The notes below the pieces were generated by a model. It saw only the letters and a list, made by a program, of their open reading frames with translations, searched no databases and was not told where the DNA came from. A stretch of DNA of 64,000 bases. Source: Artemisia argyi (lineage: Eukaryota > Streptophyta > Magnoliopsida > Asterales > Asteraceae). Of this stretch, positions 42,811-54,900 are shown one piece after another. The position numbers and the translations under genes are program-made. Positions within the stretch are counted from its first letter, which is position 1, and every line of letters starts with the position of its first letter. The stretch is taken from contig CM060696.1 in NCBI GenBank assembly GCA_030686995.1, forward strand, positions 115,893,949 through 115,957,948. Direction: 5' to 3'.

Positions 42811-43102
42811 TGATTTTTTGACAACCAAACTTCAAACGGCCATAACTTTTGAACCGTAACTCCGTTTTCGACGAATCAGCTGTCAAAACGACCGCGAGAC
42901 CGAGAAGAAGGACACGTTGAACATCTAAAGATCATTCAAGCCAAGCTTCGAGGCCCAAATCCACTCCGAACGGAAGTTATTGAGGTTTTAAGGTTCCAGA
43001 TCAAATTTTTCACCATAAAAACTTGCATCAACTTACACTAAACGCAACTCCTACTTCGTTGAAACGATCCGAGAATCAACTTTATCAATCTACACTTCAT
43101 CA

Positions 43103-46100
43103 ATGGCTACTCAGCAAGACATTCATACTGCCGGTGCCGAAAACCGACCTCCCATGCTGTCAAAGGGTGGATACTCACAGTGGGCTAGTCGTATGATGCG
43201 TTATCTTAAGAGCAAAACAAATGGAAGTCTTCTCATCAAATCCATTATGGATGGACCCTTCAAACCATCACAAGTACTAGACCCTGGTGATCCAAATGGT
43301 ACCCCCCCCCCCCCAGTACAACCATACTACAGAGAACAGAATGAGACTGAATACACTGTGGAAGACAGAAAACAGATTGAAGCTGATGATCAGGCATTTC
43401 ATTACGTCGTTCTTGGTTTACCTGAAACCATCTATGCTACTGTTGACAGTGAAGTAAGTGCTCATGCAGTCTGGGAAAGAGTCAAGAGGTTAATGTATGG
43501 GACAGACATCGGAAAACAGGAAATGGAAACACAACTGCTTAAGGAACTTCGCAAGTTTACTTCAATTCCTGGTGAATCCATAGAGACGTACTACCACAGA
43601 TTCTGTAAGATCATGAATGATTTATCGAGACACAACCTCAGTCAGACAAATATTGCTAACAACACCATTTTTCTGAATGTGTTACAACCAGAATAGGGAA
43701 GATATGTCACTATTGTTTATCAGACAAAGAATTTGCATGAAGTGACTTATGATCAGGTGTATGATTTCTTGAAGCAAAATCAGGATGAAGCTAATGAAGT
43801 AAGAGCTGAATTACTAGCTAAAAAGCATGATCCTCTAGCATTAATGGCTGATGCACCAACACCTATACCAGTGAACACACAACAACAACCATCATCATCT
43901 TCCACTCACAACTATTTGCCACCATCCTACATTCAATAACCAACACCGATCTACCAACAACAATTCTACCCACAGCAACAACAAGTTATTCCACAATAGC
44001 AATACCCACATTTCCAAGAACCAGATTTCACTGACAATGATGAAGCTACTGCAGCATTGACACAAGCGTTTGCTTTTCTGACTAAAGCATTCCAAGGACG
44101 CTATTCTACACCAACAAACAACAACCAAAGGATTTCATCGAATACTCGCAACAGGCAGATCGCTCAGCCGAGTTTCAATATGGGCAATGGAGGCCAAATG
44201 GTTGGAGTTTATGGGAATCAGCAAAGATATGCTACTGGAATTAACATGGGAAATCAAAATATGCAGAATGCAGGTCAGTATGCAGGGAATCAGTATGGTC
44301 AGTATACAGGGAATCAGATGGGTCAGCAGGTTGGAAATCAGAGGGGTCAGAATGTTGGTAATCAGGCAATGGGTAATCAGAATAGGAATGTGGCAGCTCC
44401 AGTTGTTGGGAATTATGGAAATGTGAATCAGGGTAATCCGGTAAAGTGTTTCAACTGCCAAGGAGTAGGTCATATGGCAAGGAACTGTCCTACTAAGCCG
44501 AACAAGAAAGATCTAGAGTACTTGCAGAAAGCAGTGATGTTGGCACAAAAGGCTAAGGCAGGGTTTCAGTTGAACGCAGAGGAGAATGATTTTATGGCTC
44601 TTATGGATGACATGGAAGATAGAGAGGATATCGATGCGAACTGCATATTCATGGCGAATCTTCAGGAAGCTAAGTATGACACGGATTCTGACACACTTCC
44701 TGTTTATGACACCAGTGCACCATCTGAGGTATCAAATTTCAACACATGTCATAATAATGATATATTTGATATGTCTCCTCATGAGGAACAGCATTCTGAG
44801 AAGCAAGCACCCACTTATGATACATACCTGGACACGCCAAGTAGTAGCAATACTTCTTCAGCAACTCCAGATGTGAATCATAATGGAGGCTTCGTTTCAC
44901 AGCATGCTGAGAATGATGAGGAAACACGTGCTTTATTTGAATCATTATTAAATAATTGTGGTATTGAAATCGAGAAAGTAAAAAAGGTCAATCGCGATGT
45001 TAAGGCCGCGAATGAGAAATTGACCACTGAGCTTGAGAGATACAAGGAAAATGCAAAAAGTTTTCAAATTCACAAAGATCGCGAGTCTGAATTTGAAATT
45101 GGTTATAAGAAGTTACTTGTTAAAGACAGGGAATGGAAAAACAAGTTTGCTAATCTTGAAATAAGTTCAACAAAAACCATCAACTCTTTAAATCAAGAAA
45201 TTTCTGAGTTAACAAACCAACTTTCAAAACAAAAAACAGCTTATACCAATCTTGAAAAGGAAAGGGATGAGTTGAAAAAGGACTTCGCAAAGAAAGAAGA
45301 TAAACTTTTGGAAGAAATCGTAGAGTCAGAACACATGATTGCTCATTTAGAAGAGTTAGTGGTTAAAAAGGGTCAGTCAAGTCAAACAATGCACATGATT
45401 GCTAATCAAACTAATCCGATTTACCACACAAAACATAAAATGGCTCTTGGTAACACAACTCCTTGTAATCTCAAGAAAGCTCAGCAAGCTCAGAATTGTT
45501 TGTTTAATGGAAATGTTTTGTTGGCTAAGCATGATCCTCCCATTGTTCGTGATTCTGTGGAAACGATTGAATTGGCCGAAGAGAGCATTAATAAAATGAA
45601 ACAAAAGAATCCTGATTTAAAACCGATTGATTACAACAAATTGAACAAACTTTCAGGAATTACTTTTGTTCTACAAAAAGAACCATCAGTGTTTTCCATA
45701 AAACGTCCATTCTCAAAAATGTTTTCAAAAAAGGTAGTTGCTTCCAAATCGATTTCAAACATGGAACAGATTTCTTCAAACAACACTTTTAACACAAGTG
45801 CTGCAAGAGGATATCTTGATGATCTTAAAACCAGAATTGGGCAACTTAAAACGACTTTAGAATCTAAAACGAGACTTAATGAGATCAACTGGAATTCCAC
45901 GGTTCATTTACAGCTTAAAAAGATTCTCGAAAATGAATTTGCTCCTCAAATTAATAACATCCATGCTCGTGTAATTCATTTCGAACAAGCATTTTTGAAA
46001 GAAACAGCTGACTTCGTCACGGATCACAAATCCCTGATAAAGAAGGCTAATGAATCTTTTGAGCAAATCAATGTTTTGGAAAACCTAAATGATTCTCTCT

Positions 46101-47300
46101 TCGAAGCAGTTCTGTCTACTGATATTATGTCCATCATTTTACAAACATATTCTGTTCATGACGATGAAAGACTGAGAGCTGAGACCTCCGAAATTGTTTC
46201 AAAATATGAAAATGCTCTTATAAAGCTTGAAAAAGAAAATGTGTCATATTTTAAACAACTTGATCGAAAAAAGGAAGAATGCAAGTATGACAAATTGTCG
46301 TATGAACGTGACTTAAAGAAAATGAAAGAGCAAAATGATCTTTTGAGGACTCAGCTTGAAAATCAAAAAGGAAAGGGTGAGGAAACTAAGTTTGCAAAAC
46401 CATTGACTTCGGAGAAACCAAATGTTTCAAACACGGTTCAAAAACCAAAAATGTCAATTTCACGGTTTGCTCCAAAAGTCGATGAGAAAAAGGATTTGAC
46501 AAAACCAGTCACTCCAACACCCTTGCCCAAGAAAAGTGAAAATGAAAAGATTGTTGATAAAGGAAAAGCGGTTGTCGAAACACCAAAAGTGATAGCACCT
46601 GGCCTTTTTAGGATTAGTCCCACTAATGCGTCTGCCTCCACTTCTAAGACAAATGCGTGCAAAACGGATACTTCTAAAGAGTCTAGTGATGCTAAAAAGG
46701 ACAACAATATAAATCCTAATGTGTGTGCCTTACCTTCTACAGGATTAGAATGCACCTCTAGGAGCAGCAGACTAAAGCCTAGGAGCAATACAAGGAACAA
46801 TAGAGTCTCGCCTGTTTCTATGAGTAGTAGCAAGAATAAAGTTGAAGAAGTAGAAGAACACTCTAGGAATTTATCGCTTTGTAATAAGAAACATGATTCA
46901 TCTGAATGTAATGTCGAAAGTACTGGTTCAAATGCATGTAATGACTCAGTTTGTTTAATATGCAAGAAATGTTTAATTAATGATGTTCATGATGATTGTG
47001 TTTCTAAGAATGTAAATGTTACGCCTAAACAGAAGTATGTTCCAAAGGGAACTAGTGCCAGATCTAGATCTATAGAAAGATTAGTTGCATGCTTTAGATC
47101 TACCACTAGCAGTCGAATGCCAAGGAACTACCTTAAGTTTTGTATGTGGCAACCTACGGGTAGAGAATTCATTCTTAAGGATGGCAAATTGAAAGTTGTT
47201 CAAAATGGACAAGTAGATACCTTCTATGAACGTGATTCAGATTTTACCCCTAACCAAATGGAACCAAATTCTAAACGGTTTCCAAATACAAACTCTTCTG
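43103..47300 (+). pseudogene. gag: Gag region of element T, with three stops
   Basis: A single frame from ATG 43103, broken by TAG (43694-43696), TAA (43937-43939) and TAG (about 43997). All three fit a transition from Trp or Gln codons. The copia Gag domain covers 43103-43800 (GGYSQWASRMMRYLKS, YYHRFCKIMNDL). Next come a Gln-rich stretch, Asn/Gly/Gln repeats, and the zinc knuckle CFNCQGVGHMARNC near 44447. A long coiled-coil part, about 44930-46360, is rich in Lys/Glu/Leu heptads. A Ser/Lys-rich tail with Cys clusters (CLICKKCLIND) follows. At about 1400 codons the Gag part is far longer than in ordinary copia elements. Pol continues in another frame, so a 1-base lesion (or a programmed shift) lies near 47240-47310. 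Confidence 0.88.
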
Positions 47301-47319
47301 TTCTTGGCAGGTTATCGAA

Positions 47320-50300
47320 ATATGTCTTTGGATCGTCGACTCGGGTTGCTCCAAGCACATGACCGGGAATTTAAAGCTGCTGATCAATTTTGTTTGGAAA
47401 TTCATGGGAACTGTACGCTTTGGAAATGATCATGTAGCAGCTATTCTGGGTTTTGGAGATCTTCAGTTTGGGAATTTTTTAATCACTCGAGTTTACTACG
47501 TCGAAGGGTTGGGACATAACTTGTTTTCAGTCGGGCAGTTTTGTGATGCAGATTTAGAAGTTGCATTCAGGAGAAACACGGTTTTTATTAGAAACTTGGT
47601 TGGTGATGATCTCTTAACTGGTAATCGTGGTACAAACTTGTATGCCATCGACATCAACCAAATGGCTTTTACATCACCAATTTGTCTTATGACAAGGGCA
47701 ACCGAAACTAAGTCCTGGCTGTGGCATAGAAGATTATCCCATCTCAATTTCGACACGATCAACAAGTTAGCCAAAGACAACATCGTCACCGGACTTCCTA
47801 AGTTCAAATACACCAAGGAACACCTATGTCCATCATGCGAACAAGGAAAAAGTAAAAGAGCATCATATAAACCCAAAACCGTACCTAGTTCGGAAGCAAG
47901 GTTACATATGTTGCACATGGACTTATGTGGCCCAATGAGAGTTGAAAGCATTAATGGGAAGAAGTATATTCTTGTTATTGTTGATGATTATTCAAGATAT
48001 ACTTGGGTAAAGTTTTTGAGATCAAAAGACGAAGCACCAGGCATCATCATCACCTTTCTGAAGCGTATTCAAGTTCTACTTCAAGCTCCAGTAAGGATTA
48101 TAAGAACAGATAATGGCACAGAATTCACAAATCAGGAGTTAAGAACTTACCTCGAAGATGTTGGAATTACACATCAAACATCAGTTGTTAGAACTCCACA
48201 GCAGAATGGGGCAGTTGAAAGAAGAAACAGAACTCTTGTGGAAGCTGCTCGCACAATGCTGATTTTCTCTAGTGCACCTCTATTCTTATGGGCTGATGCT
48301 GTAGCCACTGCTTATTTCACTCAAAACCGATCCCTAGTACATCCAAGATTCAATAAAACCCCATATGAGCTAGTGAACAACCGTAAACCTGACATCTCTT
48401 ACCTTCACGTGTTTGGCGCTTTGTGCTATCCGACGAATGACAGAGAAGATCTAGGGAAGTTAAAAGCTAAGGGTGATATTGGAATCTTCATTGGATATTC
48501 AGAAAACTCGAGGGCATTCAGGGTGTATAATAGAAGAACGAAAAAGATTATGGAGACGATGAATGTGAAGTTTGACGAGATTTCACAAATGGCTTCTGAG
48601 AGATACGCTCTAGAACCCGCGCTTAATCCGATGGCTTCTAATCAAAACAGATTAGGACCCGCACCAAACATGCAGACTTCTGGACACATCAGTTTAGGAC
48701 TCGTGCCTCAAGGAGCTCAGTCAACAAACACGGATAAACCTTCAGAACAAGAACTGGAAAATTTCTTCGAGTTAATGTTTGATGAATACTATGGTGGAAC
48801 TTCGACAAATGCATCTCCACAACATTCCGCTGCACCCGCTCAAAACCATCAACCACCACCACCACTGGATGCATCCACAACAATCGAAGCTGAAGCACCA
48901 ACTACATCAACATCATCAACATCTACTCCAGCAACTCCAGTTATTGAAACTGATCTACCAAGAGTTGATGAGCAAAACCAAAATGCAAATTTTCAAGAAG
49001 AACCAACAAATAATTCAAACAATGATGCGTTAGAAGAAGAAGAAATATTTGAAAACCCGTTTGCAACAGACTCTGCTGAATCTTCTTCAAGGTTACAAGA
49101 ACCATCTAACACACATTCGTTACACCCAAGGTACCCTTCTACGTTTCAATGGACAAAAGACCATCCAATAGAACATATTATTGGTGAACCTTCAAAGCCA
49201 GTTCAGACAAGGAGACAACTTGCCACCGATCTCGAATTATGCATCTACGTTTGCTCAATCAGCCTCAAAGAACCAAAGAACATTCGGGAAGCAATGGCAG
49301 AAAACCCCTGGATTGAAGCAATGCAGGAGGAATTTCTTCAATACCTATTACATGATAGTTGGGAACTTGTTGAACGACCACTTGATAAACGAGTTCTTGA
49401 TCTCAAGTGGTTGTGGAAGAACAAACTGGATGAGGAAATGACTGTTATTCGCAACAAAGCTCGTCTCGTGGCTAAAAATTATCCACAAGAAGAAGGGATA
49501 GATTTCAAAGAATCATTCGCGCCTGTAGCTAGACTTGAAGCAGTCCGGATTTTCTTAGCCTATGCAGCTCACAAAAACATCACAGTCTATCAGATGGACA
49601 TTAAGACAGCTTTCTTGAATGGAACTCTGAAAGAAGAAGTGTATGTGAGTCAGCCAGAGGGATTCATCGACAAAGATCATCCAGACTACGTCTACAAGCT
49701 TAAGAAAGCAATTTATGGTTTAAAACAAGCTCCAAGAGCGTGGTATGACGAACTATCATCTTTCTTGCTCAAAAACAATTTCACAAAAGGAACGGTTGAT
49801 GACACCTTGTTTATCAAAAAATTCAAAGATGATATTTTGATCGTTCAAATTTACGTGGACGACATTATTTTTGGATCAACCAATCCTAACCATTCAAAAC
49901 ATTTTGAAAATCTCATGAAAAGCAAATTTGAAATGTCCACGATGGGGGAACTAAAATTCTTTCTTGGTCTACAAATACATCAATCCCCTCGTGGTATTTT
50001 TATCAATCAAGCTAAATATACAATAGAGATTTTGAAAAAACATGGAATGGAAAATTGTGATTCTGTTGGTACACCAATGGTCACTTCACCAAAAATAGGT
50101 GCTGATTTGTTTGGGAAACCCATCGATCCGAAAAAATATCGGAGCATGATCGGTTCTCTCATGTACCTAACTGCTAGCCGACCCGATATTCAATTTGCTG
50201 TTTGTTTGTTAGCACGGTTTCAGGCAAAGCCTACCGAACTTCACCTCAAAGAGGTTAAACGGATCTTTCGGTACCTACGAAGCACCATTAACATGGGACT

Positions 50301-50829
50301 TTGGTATCCGAAGGATTCGGGGTTTAATCTAACAGCATTTTCAGATGCAGACCATGCTGGTGATCAAGTTACAGCAAAGAGTACATCAGGTGGAGCACAA
50401 TTTTTGGGTGAAAAGCTAGTAAGCTGGTCGTCAAAGAAACAGGATTGTACTACGCTATCAACCGCCGAAGCCGAGTATGTGTCTCTATCTGCGTGTTGTG
50501 CCCAAGTTCTTTGGATGAGGACACAGCTCACAGATTATGGCTTTACTTTTGACAGAATACCTATGTATTGTGACTCAAAAAGTGCCATAGCCATCTCGTG
50601 CAATCCCGTACATCACTCTAAGACGAAGCATATCAAAGTCCGCTACCATTTCATCAAAGAACACGTGGAAGAGGGTACTGTTGAATTATTTTTCGTTAAG
50701 ACTGATTATCAACTCGCCGATCTATTTACTAAAGCCCTTCCAAAAGAAAGGTTTGACTATTTAGTTCGACGAATTGGCATGCGAAGCCTAACTCCTGAGG
50801 AGCTAGAACGTCTTCTCGAATCCTCTTGA
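47320..50829 (+). CDS. pol: Pol of element T: protease, integrase, RT, RNase H
   Basis: Open to 50829 (1156 codons from the first internal ATG at 47359). Protease motif [14 protein letters not shown] starts at about 47329. The pre-integrase HHCC region is at about 47720-47850 ([21 protein letters not shown]). Integrase acidic residues sit in [17 protein letters not shown] and [10 protein letters not shown] (about 47910-48230). A variable Pro/Ser/Thr linker is followed by reverse transcriptase with [15 protein letters not shown] and catalytic [10 protein letters not shown] (about 49853). RNase H is at about 50340-50770 ([20 protein letters not shown]). All catalytic motifs look intact. The frame differs from gag, so expression from this copy would need a frameshift. 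Confidence 0.93.
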   Translation: MCLWIVDSGCSKHMTGNLKLLINFVWKFMGTVRFGNDHVAAILGFGDLQFGNFLITRVYYVEGLGHNLFSVGQFCDADLEVAFRRNTVFIRNLVGDDLLTGNRGTNLYAIDINQMAFTSPICLMTRATETKSWLWHRRLSHLNFDTINKLAKDNIVTGLPKFKYTKEHLCPSCEQGKSKRASYKPKTVPSSEARLHMLHMDLCGPMRVESINGKKYILVIVDDYSRYTWVKFLRSKDEAPGIIITFLKRIQVLLQAPVRIIRTDNGTEFTNQELRTYLEDVGITHQTSVVRTPQQNGAVERRNRTLVEAARTMLIFSSAPLFLWADAVATAYFTQNRSLVHPRFNKTPYELVNNRKPDISYLHVFGALCYPTNDREDLGKLKAKGDIGIFIGYSENSRAFRVYNRRTKKIMETMNVKFDEISQMASERYALEPALNPMASNQNRLGPAPNMQTSGHISLGLVPQGAQSTNTDKPSEQELENFFELMFDEYYGGTSTNASPQHSAAPAQNHQPPPPLDASTTIEAEAPTTSTSSTSTPATPVIETDLPRVDEQNQNANFQEEPTNNSNNDALEEEEIFENPFATDSAESSSRLQEPSNTHSLHPRYPSTFQWTKDHPIEHIIGEPSKPVQTRRQLATDLELCIYVCSISLKEPKNIREAMAENPWIEAMQEEFLQYLLHDSWELVERPLDKRVLDLKWLWKNKLDEEMTVIRNKARLVAKNYPQEEGIDFKESFAPVARLEAVRIFLAYAAHKNITVYQMDIKTAFLNGTLKEEVYVSQPEGFIDKDHPDYVYKLKKAIYGLKQAPRAWYDELSSFLLKNNFTKGTVDDTLFIKKFKDDILIVQIYVDDIIFGSTNPNHSKHFENLMKSKFEMSTMGELKFFLGLQIHQSPRGIFINQAKYTIEILKKHGMENCDSVGTPMVTSPKIGADLFGKPIDPKKYRSMIGSLMYLTASRPDIQFAVCLLARFQAKPTELHLKEVKRIFRYLRSTINMGLWYPKDSGFNLTAFSDADHAGDQVTAKSTSGGAQFLGEKLVSWSSKKQDCTTLSTAEAEYVSLSACCAQVLWMRTQLTDYGFTFDRIPMYCDSKSAIAISCNPVHHSKTKHIKVRYHFIKEHVEEGTVELFFVKTDYQLADLFTKALPKERFDYLVRRIGMRSLTPEELERLLESS

Positions 50830-53395
50830 AAAATGTTTTCAAAATTGCTTCGCTGTAAATATTTTTGAAAAAAATAAAAAATACAAAATTTGAAAAACCA
50901 ACAAAAACAAAATACAAAAATATAAAATTTTCAAAAAATACAAAAACAATATAAAATCAAAAAATCCAAAAATATTCTTCTCACGACATGTCTCTCGTAT
51001 AAATCAATATTCTGTACGTTTCTAGAAATGTCATTCAACAATGATACGAACATGTACAGATGCTTGAGCGGGAGTTCCTTATAATGTTTTTCTAAAACAT
51101 GTCGTTTCTCAAAATTTTCTTCACAATGGCTTTCGTATACTTCAGTACGAAACCCGTACTTAAACGATGACTTCTGATTATTTTCAAATCAAGGACTCGT
51201 ACGTTCAATGACGAACTCTTTTTCAAAAAGTTCGAGTCTAAACAAACGAAAAAGACTTCAAACAAAAACTCGTTTCAAAAATAGAAATCTTGTGCACTTT
51301 TTCAAGATTCATCAAAAGATTTTTCAAAATCTTTCAAATGAGTGCTCAAGATAACTCCCTCAAAACCTTAATTGATTTTAAAATGTGCTATCCTTAAGGG
51401 GGAGTACAAAAACAAAAATGTTCCGAATTCATGCAAAATGAAATCCGTCTTTCTCTCCAAAAGCTTTTTCTTAATCAGTTGATATCAAAAATATCACGTT
51501 ATGCTATTTTTGAGGGGGAGAAGACATGATTAAAATGTGATCAAAGATGTTTAAAGTTTGTGACTGAATCTCAAAAGAGCTCGACTCAGATAGTACCAAT
51601 GAATTGACGAAGCTTAAAATGTCAGTAATCGAAAAGACTTGTCCTGGACGGGTAATAATTTTAAGCTAGTCTAACTAGTGATGTAAGCGTGTCTCGAATA
51701 GGACTTGTCTAAGTAGAATGTACCGTATCGAGAGACTCTCTTTGGACTTGACCAGGACGGGTAATAACTTCAAGCTAGTCTAACTAGTGATGTAAGCATG
51801 TCTCGAATCGGTCATGTTCACTGAAAGTAGATCAATTCAAAAAGTGCAAACTCCTCACGCATGTGCAAATTTCTTAAAAAATTCATGAGCACATGTGAAG
51901 GGGGAGTCCTTCAAAAGTTGCAAAACTCTCAAAGTGGTAACAACAATGTGTTTTATTATCATAAACACTTTGAGAGATTTTTCAATAAATAGTTTCATGG
52001 CAACAATAGGATAGTCATGGAGTTATAAGGTGACTAAGGTTAGGGAAAACCGTCCTATGATCCGCCAGAGCCGGAGGGATCTACCCAAGGATAATTCCAA
52101 TAGATTAGAATTAGAAGTCCTTAGGTATGATTGAAAAAAGGAGAAAATGAGAAAGGAGAAAGAAGGGGTTGAAGAATTAAAAAGAAAAGTTATGATAAAG
52201 GGTGAAAAGAAATAGCCCTCCATATGTTCAACCTTAGGGCAGACACCGGGTACAATTCATATGCTACTGGTTGTTACTAAGGTGACACCGGTATTGAAGA
52301 CAAAGACGTCATGGACCCAGTGACGCACTGCACTAAACCTTCTTAACCACTCGGGTATCTCTTAAAAGGTACTTGTTTCATTCTCACGGGGAACCGGTGT
52401 AATCTATCGACCTGTCTCTTAGAGATGGTTGATATTGAAGCAGGAGACCTCTCCCTAATCTCCGCATAGGAAACCAAATGTGCACTTATCGAGTCTAGAG
52501 CCCCGAGATTCATCAAAAGATCTCATAGGAACACATGATATTTCTACACTGGTTGTTCATCATTAAGGACGCCAGATGTAAACTTAAGAGTCCTACGCAG
52601 ATCTTAGCAATCTGCCAAAACATTTATGAGAGAATTCACACAAGTGATTCTCAATGATTGAATGGAAATTCCTGCCAGGGTCAACATCAAGCAGCCCTGA
52701 CAGCAGGTCACTTCGGTAATTCTTTATGGGTTACGCTTAGTGTTCGCGGTGGTTTCAAACGGTCTACAGTCGTGGAGTGATCCCCAACGACTCACCCAGT
52801 CATTGAGCTACTTAGTAGGTCTTGTAAGCTCTCTCGAGAGTATCTGACATGGGAACGGCCTTGGTAAGGGTTAGAAGGAGTCTTCACACTATGCTGTTGA
52901 CGATCTCTAATTCTTATCTGTAAGTACCGAATGTTTTATTACTAACTGTTTATATGCAGGGACACTTCATCTCCATGGCGACAGATTCCACGTGCTCATA
53001 CATACATCTGGAAGTTAAAGAAAGCTCCCTCAAAGATCTATACAACACAAAGTTCAAAGAAAGATTCTACGCCAAAAAGAAGAATCTACAAAGTATAAAG
53101 ACTAAAGATCATTGTGAAAGAAAGGGAACTACGTGCATATGAATATCAAAGTCCAAAGATGTATGAGCATGTTGGAATGGCAAACAACCACCACAGACGC
53201 AAAAGTGACGAATGGCAGATTACTCCACATCGCAAAGGAACAAAGAACGATGAAAATCAGTCATCAAAGATCACAAAGCATGAAGGAACAAAGACTAAAG
53301 ACTATTCTACAACGACACACAAAGTTAAAGACAAAGAACACGGAAGACCCACTCACGTGGAGCATCATTCGAATGACCACCCCTTAGGGGGAGAT
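50830..53395 (+). other. Long 3' non-coding region of T
   Basis: No conserved ORF: the short reading frames near 52954-53401 carry a frame-changing indel relative to V. Four PPT-like motifs RAGGGGGAG occur at 51396, 51512, 51898 and 53385, the last forming the true PPT before the LTR. A 109 bp period repeat with core GGACGGGTAATAA starts at about 51636 and 51745. An intron-like acceptor (TACTAAC, then TATGCAG) is near 52940-52960. The region is colinear with V 54901-57459. Confidence 0.8.
52922..52961 (+). other. Splice-site-like sequence in the T 3' region
   Basis: GTAAGTACC near 52921, branch-like TACTAAC and TATGCAG acceptor within about 40 nt. V has GTAAGTACC, TGCTAAC and CATGCAG at about 56982-57020. 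The 40 nt spacing is too short for a normal plant intron, so the acceptor may serve a more distant donor. Confidence 0.4.
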
Positions 53396-53802
53396 TGTTA
53401 GCATTAAAAATATGTATTTAGAAGTGATGGTCATTCTCATACATGTAACTTTGTAATGTGTCGTAGATTACAATATAATAGTCAATGGGCTTATGGTTTG
53501 GACTAATCTAATAGGTTATAAGTTATATATTACAACTAGTCCATACTTAATGTAAAAGTCCAATCCATGACCAAGCCCATCCAAGCCCATTAGGGTGTTA
53601 CATCTCTTACTATATAAACACCTCAAATGAGTCATTTGAGGTGTGTGCTTGTGTGTGTATTGTGTGTGTTTTTAATAAAAGTTCTCTTCATCTTTATTTC
53701 TATTTCTACAAAGCTAACGCCACACATATATTACCAAGTCACCATCTTTACTTCATCTAGTTCTTGTATTTGTGTTAAAGTTGATATATCTAAGGTCCTA
53801 CA
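53396..53802 (+). repeat. 3' LTR of T
   Basis: 407 bp; three substitutions from the 5' LTR. PPT TTAGGGGGAGAT ends at 53395. Confidence 0.95.
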
Positions 53803-54350
53803 GGTTGTCAATTGACCATGGATTTTTCCTTTATGGATTCCAAATAATTGGCTAGCCCACATGTATATGGCTTGTGGTAAAGGCAGTGGAAAACCATACA
53901 TGGTATTCAATTGACCAAGATGATTATTCATCAATAATTGACTAGTCCTGAGCAAACGGCTACAGGTAAAGACATATCAAATCCGTTTATAGCTGATGAT
54001 TTGCTAAAAATCATGTGGTTATCAGTGTACCTTTGAACACTTGGCTACTCCAGTAGTGATGGCTATTGGTAAAGAGACATCAAATCCATTATTTTCAATG
54101 ATTCACCTCTCACAGGAGTTAACACACCTGGATGTGATGAGAATAGTATGTAACTTATATGTTTTGATGTACATTTAGTCTTGTGTTGCTGCAAAGAATG
54201 GTGCTTTTCAATTGTTTGCTGATCATAGAGATTCTACTTATGAAGATTCTTTGCTGCTGATGATTATTCTCAATCCTCTGGTTTGTGCTCTTGGCGATCT
54301 ATCAAGAAATCTTGAACTTAACTCTGTCAAATTCAAGATTAGGGGAGGAT
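53803..54350 (+). repeat. 3' end of U interior with degenerate tandem repeats
   Basis: Units of roughly 90-100 bp carry TTGGCTAGTCC followed by GGTAAAGAC and CATCAAATC. They begin near 53850, 53937 and 54039, and one lies before T near 41458, so T inserted inside the array. The PPT AAGATTAGGGGAGGAT precedes the LTR. Confidence 0.65.
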
Positions 54351-54799
54351 TGTAAGGAATTAGAAGATACTGCTGACTAATACTGCTGACAGGTTCCTGC
54401 GGAAGGCTTAGTGACTTTCTGCTGATGACTGGTTCCTGCGGACATCTAGAGATCCTACGGATAGAGTTTAACCGTGGATATAACTTATGTATTTTAGGAC
54501 AAGATATGTAGAATATCTTTTATTAGTTTATCATTATTTGTTTCTTGTAAGAAAGGTTAGGGTTTCCACTAGTATATAAGGAACCCTAGGTCATTGTAAT
54601 AGACACAAGTTTTACGTACGAGTTTCATTAATATTATTAGTTTATTGATCCATAGAGGATCAAGTTTAGTATTCGTTTGTTTTTATATTCCGCAATAATT
54701 ACAAGCTCATAGGGATTATCTAACTTAGTCTTACTAGTGATTACATTAGTTGGCTAACGATCTATTGGCTCGTGATCTATCAAGGTATAGATCCCTACA
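54351..54799 (+). repeat. 3' LTR of U
   Basis: 449 bp with TATATAAG at 54573-54580; seven substitutions from the 5' LTR. CTAAA follows at 54800. Confidence 0.95.
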
Positions 54800-54804
54800 C
54801 TAAA

Positions 54805-54900
54805 GCCCTTCCAAAAGAACGGTTTGACTATTTAGTTCGACGAATTGGCATGCGAAGCCTAACTCCTGAGGAGCTAGAACGTCTTCTCGAATCTTCTTGA
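54805..54900 (+). pseudogene. pol: C-terminal codons of V pol after the U insertion
   Basis: Continues the RNase H reading interrupted at 28403 ([27 protein letters not shown]) and ends at TGA 54898-54900, as in T. Confidence 0.9.

Larger units (their letters stand above)
41588..53802 (+). mobile_element. Element T, Sirevirus-like copia, nearly complete
   Basis: Flanked by GGTTG (41583-41587, 53803-53807). LTRs of 407 bp differ at 3 positions, making it younger than U. Order: LTR, primer site, 1.1 kb leader with a palindrome array, long gag, pol, 2.5 kb non-coding 3' region with repeated PPT-like motifs, LTR. Same family as V, which encloses U. Size 12.2 kb. Confidence 0.95.
28404..54799 (+). 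mobile_element. Element U, Sirevirus-like copia with accessory gene cassette
   Basis: Flanked by CTAAA (28399-28403, 54800-54804). LTRs of 449 bp differ at 7 positions. Order: LTR, initiator tRNA-Met primer site, very long gag, pol, an iterated PPT cluster, two antisense ORFs, a long sense accessory ORF (interrupted downstream by T), repeats, PPT, LTR. Without T it is 14.2 kb. Long Gag, an accessory ORF after pol and repeated PPTs fit the described Sirevirus genus. Lesions: one stop in pol and several in the accessory ORF. Confidence 0.93.

Noticed and set aside
52921..52961. A complete 40 nt intron in T
   Set aside because: Too short for plant splicing; only the acceptor side is kept as a possibility.
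52954..53401. Small protein gene after the splice-like site of T
   Set aside because: The matching region of V has a 1-base indel and diverged frames, so coding conservation is not supported.
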